In this document: positions 22,500-27,885 of the stretch, one piece after another
How the letters are laid out: the number at the start of each line of letters is the position of its first letter
How positions within the stretch are numbered: position 1 is the first letter of the stretch
The notes under the pieces: generated by a model
Databases searched by the model: none
The model's input: the letters and a program-made list of their open reading frames with translations, nothing else
What the model was told of the DNA's origin: nothing
Made by a program: the position numbers and the translations under genes
Source: a virus
Length of the DNA stretch: 27,885 nucleotides
Reading direction: 5' to 3' (one strand)
Virus record (IMG/VR): IMGVR_UViG_3300022932_000060
Span: 1 to 27,885 of that record

Positions 22500-24019
22500 T
22501 GGATATTCGCATCAAGGATCTGCCATTCAATGCGGCTCCGACAAAAAACCTTCTTATCCCTACTGATCTAGCATCGGCTGGCGCGTCTACGGTTGAGGCT
22601 CTTGTTCTTTCCGGTCGCCCAACTGCCTCTCAAGCAGAAGCGGAAGCCGGTACAGAAGCCGTAAAGGCGATGACGCCGCTAACCACGGCTCAGGCTATCG
22701 AGGCGCTTGCCCTTGTGCCTGATGATGTAGGGGTGCAGGTTCAAGCCTATGCTACACAGCTTGCGGATCTATCTTCAAACCTGCTGAAGACGACTAAAAC
22801 AGGCGGCATTGATTATGGAATTGATATTGCCAGGACCGTGACTGGAACTTCAGCGATTGGGGTAAACTCCAACCTGATAAACATCACGGCGGACAATGCC
22901 GACATTACCGGACCTAACTTCCTTAATGGCATGACTATCCAGCATACTTGGGGAGGAGGGCAAGGCGGCAGACAGGCTCAATATGTTCTGTCAAATCAGA
23001 CGTCTGCGACCAAAGCAGAGAATGAAAACCGCAATTACGTTGCTGGCGGTGCTACGATTACCACCACTGGAGATGGCGGCGTTTCTCTAACTGAGGTAAC
23101 GTTCACAGGAACAACAACAAATGCCTCGGCAGTTGTCACTGTAGCCAACACAACTGGCTTGATAGTTGGCATGACTGTATTTGGCACAGGAATGCAGGGC
23201 GGCACGACAATCCTTAGCATCGTGGCCAACACTTCGATAACATTGAGCAAGAATGCCACTGCCAGCGGGGCGACTTCCCTTTTAGGCAGAGGTCCAAGAG
23301 GGGCTTATTTTGCTTATGCCTACGTGGCGCATGCCAAGCCAGGGGCGACCAATCTTTTGCAGATGGGCTGCTCAGAGGTTAATGTCATCATGGACCCTGG
23401 GTCGTCTACCCGTCATAAGGTGGGCTGGTCTATCGTGGGTCACGAAGCGGACTCTGTAGAGGGTTTCGCAACGAACGCTATGCTGCTGTTTGGTAACCAA
23501 GGGCCGACCATTCTGTGGCGGGATGGTATCCTATTCAGCGATATCAACGGCTACTTCCCGATCAAGTCAACCGGCTCCCTCCTGCGGTCTGTTACGGGCA
23601 CGGTTCTAGACGCCATCGATCTATCAGCCGTTACGGCCTCAGGAAGTCTTTTCAAGGGTCCGTCTGTCCGCATCAAGGATACTATCGGACTGGCGATATA
23701 TGGCGGCTCCGGTACTGTGGTTGTGCAGCCGAACGGCGCGAATGTTATGTCGTTCACTGGTACGTCAGGCGGAGATACACAAATCGTTTTGAACGGTCAG
23801 GGAGCGGGTGCGCCGCCATTCTTCGTTACATCCGGCCCCGCAACTGACATTGATTTTATCATCAGAGCCCAAGGCGCTGGAACGCTTGATGTAGACTTTC
23901 CCACGGCTACCACAGTGGGTGCGGCTGGTGCTGCAACGGCGCTACCTGCTACACCAGTAGGATACATTACAGTGAAGGTTAGCGGAACGGCTCGAAAGAT
24001 ACCGTTCTACAATACGTGA
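22499..24019 (+). CDS. Tail spike/fibre protein, receptor-binding candidate (506 aa)
   Basis: Residues ~39-70 (RPTASQAEAEAGTEAVKAMTP, then LTTAQAI) form the short stalk motif widespread in phage tail fibres. A middle beta-rich body follows, with residues ~200-262 a modular Thr/Gly block (FTGTTTNASAVVTVANTTGL, VGMTVFGTGMQGGTTILSI) often found in virion surface proteins. The C-terminal end VGYITVKVSGTARKIPFYNT fits a small closing domain seen in other fibres. It is the best receptor-binding candidate in the window. No catalytic motif is obvious. Confidence 0.8.
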   Translation: MDIRIKDLPFNAAPTKNLLIPTDLASAGASTVEALVLSGRPTASQAEAEAGTEAVKAMTPLTTAQAIEALALVPDDVGVQVQAYATQLADLSSNLLKTTKTGGIDYGIDIARTVTGTSAIGVNSNLINITADNADITGPNFLNGMTIQHTWGGGQGGRQAQYVLSNQTSATKAENENRNYVAGGATITTTGDGGVSLTEVTFTGTTTNASAVVTVANTTGLIVGMTVFGTGMQGGTTILSIVANTSITLSKNATASGATSLLGRGPRGAYFAYAYVAHAKPGATNLLQMGCSEVNVIMDPGSSTRHKVGWSIVGHEADSVEGFATNAMLLFGNQGPTILWRDGILFSDINGYFPIKSTGSLLRSVTGTVLDAIDLSAVTASGSLFKGPSVRIKDTIGLAIYGGSGTVVVQPNGANVMSFTGTSGGDTQIVLNGQGAGAPPFFVTSGPATDIDFIIRAQGAGTLDVDFPTATTVGAAGAATALPATPVGYITVKVSGTARKIPFYNT

Positions 24020-24028
24020 GGACAAGGG

Positions 24029-24178
24029 ATGGACGACAATAAGGCATTAAATGAGCTAGCAAGGGCTAGGCTTGCTTCGGAGATAGGTAGTTTGGTCATC
24101 GCCGCAATCGAAGCGCAGGCTGCTAGAGATCTAGCCCTCAAAAAGCTTAACGAGAAAGAGAAAAGCGCCGATGTATGA
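24029..24178 (+). CDS. Small helical protein (49 aa)
   Basis: GACAAGGG lies just before the ATG at 24029. The 49-residue product is one long charged amphipathic helix (ALNELARARLASEIGSLVIAAIEAQAARDLALKKLN), suggesting a coiled-coil. It lies between the spike and the lysis genes and overlaps the next tiny gene by 8 bases. No family recognised. Confidence 0.55.
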   Translation: MDDNKALNELARARLASEIGSLVIAAIEAQAARDLALKKLNEKEKSADV

Positions 24179-24281
24179 GCTTCTCCTCCAAAGCCGTCTT
24201 TCTGGCCAGATATCAGATATTCAATGGCAAGAGCATCTCAAAGATGAGGTATTTTGCGCATGGCTAAAGAGGAACACATGA
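24171..24281 (+). CDS. Tiny protein (36 aa) upstream of endolysin
   Basis: The frame MYELLLQSRLSGQISDIQWQ continues to a TGA at 24279-24281 that overlaps the endolysin ATG as ATGA. The sequence looks protein-like (LKDEVFCAWLKRN), unlike the competing 30-residue frame from 24175. It would couple translation of the previous gene to the endolysin. Function unknown. Confidence 0.5.
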   Translation: MYELLLQSRLSGQISDIQWQEHLKDEVFCAWLKRNT

Positions 24282-24940
24282 ACCGCACAGCCTTCTTTGC
24301 ATCCATTCGCAAGAACCCATTCGGAGGAAGCCTCACTCAGCCTCAGGTGATGGGTATCGACGCCATCCTTGACGAGTGCGAGAAACAGAACGTTAAGGAT
24401 CTTCGCCATGTCGCCTATATCCTCGCCACCCCTATGATTGAGACAGGCGGTAGCTTTGAACCCATCACTGAAAGCCTGAATTACAGTTCAGACGCCCTGA
24501 GGGCCAAATTCCCCAATCGTATCTCCGCATCTGATGCCGAGAAATATGGGCGAAACTCTCAGCATCCCGCCAATCAAGAGATGATCGGTAATATCATCTA
24601 CGGTGGAGAATGGGGAAAGAAGAACCTTGGGAACACTCAGGCGGGAGACGGGTTCAAGTATCGTGGCCGTGGCCTTTCCCAGGTAACGGGCCGTCGCCTC
24701 TATGAGATCTTCGGATATGCGGACAAGCCGGATGAGATGGCCCACATAAAGGCCAGCGCATATGCTATGGCCAAGGCTATGAAGGAAGGCACCTTCACGG
24801 GTGTGAAGCTTTCCGACTTCATCAACGCGACCAAGGAAGACTGGAACGGGGCTCGCAAGACTGTTAACGGAACAGACCGTGCTGCCGATATCGCCAAGCA
24901 TGCCAAGACCTTCTATGCGGCGTTGAAAGAGGCTTCCTGA
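24278..24940 (+). CDS. Endolysin, GH19 (chitinase class I-like) muramidase (220 aa)
   Basis: Cleaves the host peptidoglycan glycan strands at the end of infection. The ATG at 24278 has AAGAGG six bases upstream and overlaps the preceding stop; an in-frame start at 24254 is rejected. GH19 features are clear: AYILATPMIETGGSFEPITES (residues ~46-66) with two conserved acids, Glu55 and Glu65, and GDGFKYRGRGLSQVTGR (123-139), the hallmark of phage GH19 lysins. No signal peptide or SAR helix is seen, so export depends on a holin. It is followed without gap by the spanin genes. Confidence 0.92.
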   Translation: MNRTAFFASIRKNPFGGSLTQPQVMGIDAILDECEKQNVKDLRHVAYILATPMIETGGSFEPITESLNYSSDALRAKFPNRISASDAEKYGRNSQHPANQEMIGNIIYGGEWGKKNLGNTQAGDGFKYRGRGLSQVTGRRLYEIFGYADKPDEMAHIKASAYAMAKAMKEGTFTGVKLSDFINATKEDWNGARKTVNGTDRAADIAKHAKTFYAALKEAS

Positions 24941-25197
24941 TGTTCGGTATCCTTGATGCCTTCAAGCTCGGCTTAGGAGCTATTGGCGGGGCTGCTGTAG
25001 CGGTTCTGTTCTGTTATCTGGTTATCGTTCCATCCGCTAAGAACGACGCAAGGCAGGAAGAGCGGTCCGCTCAGCTTCAGAAGAGCATGGAACTCATTCA
25101 GCAAAGAGGCAAGGTAAATGACGCTTTGGAAAACATGGACGCTGGTGCTATTTGCAGGGAGCTTGGCGGGATGCTCGTCAACGGTGACTGCCAGTAA
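24940..25197 (+). CDS. Inner-membrane spanin (Rz-like, 85 aa)
   Basis: TGATG overlap with the endolysin stop. One N-terminal transmembrane helix (about residues 12-31, AIGGAAVAVLFCYLVIVP) is followed by a charged periplasmic coiled coil (DARQEERSAQLQKSMELIQQRG). This is the i-spanin layout, and the next gene, an Rz1-like lipoprotein, starts inside it at 25118. The pair fuses inner and outer membranes in the last lysis step of Gram-negative hosts. Confidence 0.8.
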   Translation: MFGILDAFKLGLGAIGGAAVAVLFCYLVIVPSAKNDARQEERSAQLQKSMELIQQRGKVNDALENMDAGAICRELGGMLVNGDCQ

Positions 25198-25333
25198 CAA
25201 CGGTGCGGGCTTCGAAAAGCTAGCCCCTTCCCCAGCCACTAGAACCTTTATCGTCAAGAACGATCTGCCATTTGCTCGTCAGGTAGCGGGGCATAATAAG
25301 ACGTGTGAAGCTCAGCCAGCCTGTAGAAAATAA
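25118..25333 (+). CDS. Outer-membrane spanin lipoprotein (Rz1-like, 71 aa)
   Basis: Starts in another frame 80 bases inside the Rz-like gene. A signal peptide (WKTWTLVLFAGSLAGC) ends in the lipobox LAGC with the lipid-modified Cys at residue 19, leaving about 53 residues in the periplasm. Overlapping Rz/Rz1 architecture is diagnostic of spanin pairs. The mature part has two further cysteines near the C-terminus (CEAQPAC), possibly allowing disulphide links. It overlaps the next gene as TAATG. Confidence 0.8.
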   Translation: MTLWKTWTLVLFAGSLAGCSSTVTASNNGAGFEKLAPSPATRTFIVKNDLPFARQVAGHNKTCEAQPACRK

Positions 25334-25551
25334 TGGACGCTCTACTAACCTCTCTAGCTGCTATTGGCGGTCTCCCGGCTATCATGCTGGGATTCATGAT
25401 ATTGGCCGTTGGTTATCTTTATAAGCGCATTGAGGCTCTCCAAAAAGAGAATGTCGATACGCTGAAGGCAGTGCTTCCTATCATTGAGAAAGCTCAGACT
25501 ACTTTTGATGCTACCCTTCGCGCTCTGTCGAAGAAAGGAGGCGGCGAATGA
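25333..25551 (+). CDS. Small one-helix membrane protein, holin candidate (72 aa)
   Basis: TAATG coupling to the o-spanin. A hydrophobic helix at about residues 6-30 (LAAIGGLPAIMLGFMILAVGYLY) is followed by a Lys/Glu coiled-coil (KRIEALQKENVDTLKAV) and a positively charged tail (SKKGGGE). The size and location in the lysis cassette fit a class III-type or accessory holin, but a second spanin-like or anti-holin role cannot be excluded. Confidence 0.6.
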   Translation: MDALLTSLAAIGGLPAIMLGFMILAVGYLYKRIEALQKENVDTLKAVLPIIEKAQTTFDATLRALSKKGGGE

Positions 25552-25730
25552 GTGTTCTATCGTGGCTGTCACCTAAAGTACGCAGGATAGAAGAGGAGAA
25601 GAAAGAGTTGAAACTTGAGCTAACTCAGGCCCTCATGAAACTTGACCGGCGTAGAGGTGAGGTCGAGCAGGTCGCGAATGACGTCATGAAGCTTATGCAT
25701 AGGAGGAGAGAAGACGATGGCAAGGATTAG
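25548..25730 (+). CDS. Small coiled-coil protein of lysis cassette (60 aa)
   Basis: ATGA overlap with the previous gene. No membrane helix; nearly the whole length after residue 12 is a charged helix with Lys/Glu heptads (RIEEEKKELKLELTQALMKL), ending in a basic RRRED-type tail. It may be a soluble partner of the one-helix membrane protein before it or the larger one after it. No family recognised. Confidence 0.55.
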   Translation: MSVLSWLSPKVRRIEEEKKELKLELTQALMKLDRRRGEVEQVANDVMKLMHRRREDDGKD

Positions 25731-26400
25731 ACGTTCACTCGTCGCATGGAGCCTAGCTGCCGCGCTAATCTCATTCGCCGCCCTATTCTATACGCTGCCC
25801 TATGAACGCTTCTTAGACTTAGCTCTAGCGGTTGCATTTGGAGTTTCCTTCGCTGGAACGGTCAAGTATGGCCGCGATGCTATCCTGTCTATCCGTACCG
25901 GCAGGGCTGGTGCTGAATTCCTCATTGTCTCCATCTTCGCCATGATGGCCACCATTCTTGGTCAGCGTATATGGGGTATTGTTCTAAGGATATATGACCG
26001 TCCCGATTGGCTGGTTAACTCTCCCCTCGCCATCCTTATCCCGTGGCTACTGTCTTGGGCGATGTCTCTTGCCCTCGTTGCGCCTGATATTGATTTAGAC
26101 AGGAGCGATGCTAAATCCGGCATCTGGAGGAGCGCCGCTCTATTTATCGGCGGAGCCTTGGCTGGCTTTGTCGTAGCTTCTTCCTTTGGCATGAAGGAGG
26201 CCGTTAACCTGTCTGACGTGACTATATGGCCTCAGTTCTCTAATCGGCCTCCTTGCCCCGCTGATAAGCCTGTATGGGTGTCATCCAAGGGAATTTACCA
26301 CATGCCAGACAGCATCTATCGAAGTAGCATTATTCCCCGCTGGTGCTTTGCTACGGCTGAGGAAGCTGAGAAGGCGGGATTCAAAGCTACCAAGAAATGA
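25717..26400 (+). CDS. Polytopic membrane protein with Ada-like Cys/His tail (227 aa)
   Basis: Five hydrophobic segments (about 8-26, 32-48, 66-90, 103-122 and 138-155) are followed by a soluble C-terminus with Cys180, VWVSSKGIYHMP (His195) and WCFATAEEAEKAGF (Cys210). The pattern Y-H-x-P ... C ... A-x-E-E-A-x-x-A-G-F is typical of the small Ada/metal-binding-like domains found at the end of some bacterial surface or membrane proteins. Role unknown: it may be a holin, an exclusion factor or a sensor. It overlaps the previous gene by 14 bases and ends just before a strong hairpin. Confidence 0.6.
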   Translation: MARIRRSLVAWSLAAALISFAALFYTLPYERFLDLALAVAFGVSFAGTVKYGRDAILSIRTGRAGAEFLIVSIFAMMATILGQRIWGIVLRIYDRPDWLVNSPLAILIPWLLSWAMSLALVAPDIDLDRSDAKSGIWRSAALFIGGALAGFVVASSFGMKEAVNLSDVTIWPQFSNRPPCPADKPVWVSSKGIYHMPDSIYRSSIIPRWCFATAEEAEKAGFKATKK

Positions 26401-26403
26401 AAC

Positions 26404-26423
26404 GGCCCTCACAATGGAGGGCC
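26404..26423. terminator. Hairpin between convergent transcription units
   Basis: A perfect 7-bp stem (GGCCCTC at 26404-26410 with GAGGGCC at 26417-26423) and 6-base loop lie between the late plus-strand genes and the minus-strand operon. The T-rich flank is stronger on the minus side (GTTTCATTT), so it can terminate from both directions. Confidence 0.65.
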
Positions 26424-26432
26424 TAAATCAAA

Positions 26433-26681
26433 TCATGGATCGCTGGTAGCGGCTTCAATTGGCATCACCTCCTTCCTTGCATCGGTCAAGTCATCACCAA
26501 TCATCTGATAAAGCTCAAGGAGAGCCATCAAGGCTTCCTCGACTTTTGCAGCGTATCTTTCGTCAGACTCGATCACTGGATGACTGACTAAAATAGTATC
26601 AATGATCTCTGTGCATGTGTGCGAACGGTCTAGTGCCTCATGCCAGTAGAATTCATCCCATTCCGTTGCCTTACCTGTCAT
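26433..26681 (-). CDS. Hypothetical acidic protein (82 aa)
   Basis: Last gene of the minus-strand operon. An AGGAGGA site lies just upstream of the ATG, and the start overlaps the upstream stop as ATGA. The product is acidic and helical (WDEFYWHEALDRSHTCTEIIDTILVSH, then a Leu-rich MALLELYQMIGDD helix). No family recognised. Confidence 0.65.
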   Translation of the reverse strand: MTGKATEWDEFYWHEALDRSHTCTEIIDTILVSHPVIESDERYAAKVEEALMALLELYQMIGDDLTDARKEVMPIEAATSDP

Positions 26682-27055
26682 CTCATTTCCTCCTGATGCG
26701 TTTCAAACCTACCCTCTCGACCCGGCAAATACGTATTCACTGCATAAGCTCTAGCTGGAAGAGGGTTTCCGTATATCGAGTCTAACTCATCACACTTAGA
26801 ATGCAGTGCGCTCAATACCGGATCTGTAGGGTTCCGAATGTATGCTGAGACAATCGCACTCCGTAGAATTCCTACCTTAGCTCTATCGTCCGATTGCAGT
26901 TGGCTCATATATCGATCTGGCGACCAGTGGCCTAAGTTGACTCGTCTCTGCGCCTCCTCTACGAATTCATCGTCAGATATTGCGGCCCAATCGGTCACTT
27001 CACATTCTCCACAACACCCCAAGCCAGAACACCAGCCGTTAGGATCAATACCCAT
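26678..27055 (-). CDS. Hypothetical protein with N-terminal cysteine cluster (125 aa)
   Basis: The first 20 residues hold CSGLGCCGEC, a possible metal or disulphide cluster; the remainder is mixed alpha-helical with a conserved-looking region (RVNLGHWSPDRYMSQLQSDD). The ribosome site is weak, and it follows the upstream stop by 12 bases. It overlaps the downstream gene as ATGA. No function can be given. Confidence 0.6.
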   Translation of the reverse strand: MGIDPNGWCSGLGCCGECEVTDWAAISDDEFVEEAQRRVNLGHWSPDRYMSQLQSDDRAKVGILRSAIVSAYIRNPTDPVLSALHSKCDELDSIYGNPLPARAYAVNTYLPGREGRFETHQEEMR

Positions 27056-27067
27056 ATCCAGAATATG

Positions 27068-27214
27068 TTATTTCTCATTGGGTTCATTTCTATCCATCTT
27101 TCCTAAAGCTGCATTTATGGCTTCGACAAATGCCACTCCGGGCCCAAGTTTACCACCGTGCCTTGAGTGCCATGCGGCCCAAGCCGCCGCAATCGTTTCT
27201 GGTGTAGCCTTCAC
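27068..27214 (-). CDS. Small hypothetical protein (48 aa), GTG start
   Basis: GTG at 27214-27212 is preceded by AGGAGAG and overlaps the upstream stop as GTGA. The product is helical with an Ala/Trp-rich start (PETIAAAWAAWHSRHGG) and an acidic C-terminus. No family recognised. Its regular position in the operon supports it despite its size. Confidence 0.6.
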   Translation of the reverse strand: MKATPETIAAAWAAWHSRHGGKLGPGVAFVEAINAALGKMDRNEPNEK

Positions 27215-27492
27215 TTTACTCTCCTAGCCTCACAGTATTCCTGAACCTTGCCAGACTCTCGTAGATCCCTCTCCAGAGCCGTTCCGACCTCTGCCGCCAC
27301 TCTGACAACCTCACGAGCCGTCATGTTGTATTCCATGCTAGCCCGCATCAATGCCCCGTCTACCCATGCCTGTGATACGTAGAGCTTGCACGTGGAGCGA
27401 TCTACTGCATAGACAGCAGCCTTCTCCAGATCGGTTAGAGCCATGGCTTGGGAGGATGATAGAAGGATTAGGAGTGTGATGGCGTATTTCAT
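27211..27492 (-). CDS. Small exported protein (93 aa)
   Basis: The start at 27492 (MKYAITLLIL) gives a clean signal peptide, residues 1-18, with an AMA cleavage site; longer upstream frames lack it. The mature ~75 residues are helical and contain two cysteines (35 and 87), which could form a disulphide in the periplasm. The start overlaps the upstream stop as ATGA and the end overlaps the next GTG as GTGA. An exported protein in this operon may act in the envelope, for example in superinfection exclusion; that is speculation. Confidence 0.65.
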   Translation of the reverse strand: MKYAITLLILLSSSQAMALTDLEKAAVYAVDRSTCKLYVSQAWVDGALMRASMEYNMTAREVVRVAAEVGTALERDLRESGKVQEYCEARRVK

Positions 27493-27725
27493 TTTGAACC
27501 CAGCCCTTTCGGTTCGGCAGAGGGGGCGCGGCGGTTCCATTTCTGGACCCGTTCGAAATCCCCTTCGCGGTCTGATATCGCGACCATGATGCCTTCGAGG
27601 AAGCATGTATCTTCAACCGCGTCGGCTTGGGGGTGGATGAAAGTGTCGCTACGACGGTTTGACAGATCCGCACTGCGCTCGAGGCGCTTCCCACAGAACG
27701 GACAGGATGAGAGCTTATCTGTCAT
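27489..27725 (-). CDS. Lar-like restriction-alleviation/zinc protein (78 aa)
   Basis: CPFCGKRL at residues 8-15, then His31, Cys41, and WNRRAP at 63-68 match the Lar-type layout (CPFCG ... C ... W-x-R-R), a small zinc-binding family that includes phage/prophage restriction alleviation proteins. The match is to general pattern only; the anti-restriction activity is not shown. The ATG at 27725 has a GGAG site and overlaps the preceding stop as ATGA. Confidence 0.65.
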   Translation of the reverse strand: MTDKLSSCPFCGKRLERSADLSNRRSDTFIHPQADAVEDTCFLEGIMVAISDREGDFERVQKWNRRAPSAEPKGLGSK

Positions 27726-27885
27726 GGCTGCATACTCCTGATGAGTTTCCGACCGGTGTTGGTGATTTCGTGATGATCGTAAAAGCCCTCGCGGGTGTTG
27801 CGACGGAGAACAAGGTTGGCCGCAACGAGGCGCTTGCACCAGTTTGCCGCGATCATCGGGGTTGCGCCGTTTGAACCCTGGACGT
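27722..27885 (-). CDS. Hypothetical protein, C-terminal part (5' end outside window), possible winged-helix
   Basis: An open frame on the minus strand from the window end to a TGA overlapping the Lar-like start (ATGA) gives 53 residues. The sequence IAANWCKRLVAANLVLRRNT followed by EGFYDHHEITNTGRKLI has the helix, helix, beta-wing, helix pattern of small winged-helix proteins. It would be the first visible gene of the minus-strand operon; its start and promoter lie outside the window. Confidence 0.55.
   Translation of the reverse strand, partial: VQGSNGATPMIAANWCKRLVAANLVLRRNTREGFYDHHEITNTGRKLIRSMQP

Noticed and set aside
24175-24267. 30-aa frame starting at ATG 24175
   Set aside because: The overlapping frame from 24171 is longer, more protein-like and couples exactly to the endolysin start.
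1-27885. CRISPR array, insertion sequence, integrase or repressor
   Set aside because: I saw no regularly spaced repeats, transposase, recombinase or CI-like protein among the credible genes.

Overview
The window is part of the genome of a tailed dsDNA bacteriophage (or prophage) with a podovirus-type, P22-like morphogenesis module. Recognisable in order are the terminase subunits, a ~770-residue portal, scaffold, major capsid protein, a head-tail adaptor, a P22 gp10-like tail nozzle/stabiliser, ejection (internal virion) proteins including one with a peptidoglycan hydrolase domain, tail fibre and spike, a GH19-type endolysin and an Rz/Rz1 spanin pair. There is no sheath, tube or tape-measure gene. 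The host is probably an alphaproteobacterium: a DUF3309 membrane protein and the general gene texture suggest this, but it is inference only. No integrase or CI-like repressor is visible, so lifestyle cannot be judged.

Layout. Positions 1-2046 (+) carry a chain of small, mostly unknown genes, including a DUF3309 protein and a zinc-ribbon protein. Positions 2081-3696 hold the putative small and the clear large terminase subunit. Positions 3787-4963 hold six tiny genes, five of the junctions being ATGA overlaps. Positions 4942-5163 are a control region: a class II tRNA-like element, an intrinsic terminator, and a sigma70-like promoter whose -10 box sits inside a perfect 20-bp palindrome. Positions 5164-7470 encode the portal. 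Positions 7470-10091 are a four-gene cassette with TAATG stop/start overlaps, ending in an SGNH-hydrolase protein with an inserted lectin-like domain. Positions 10175-13305 encode two small proteins, scaffold, major capsid and a probable decoration protein. Positions 13366-18079 encode the neck, tail nozzle, a GNAT-like protein and an S74-tipped virion protein that appears to start at ATT. Positions 18079-21632 encode ejection proteins, 21669-24019 the fibre and spike, and 24029-26400 the lysis and membrane cassette.

A hairpin at 26404-26423 separates these from a convergent minus-strand operon (27885 to 26433) of six small, tightly overlapping genes, including a Lar-like zinc protein and a small exported protein.

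The plus-strand genes form one late programme (package DNA, build head, close neck and tail, attach, cross the envelope, lyse). The palindrome/promoter before the portal is the best candidate switch for it. The most unusual parts are that control region with its tRNA-like element, the SGNH/lectin cassette placed between portal and scaffold, the ATT start at 17093, and the membrane protein with an Ada-like Cys/His tail at the end of the lysis cassette.
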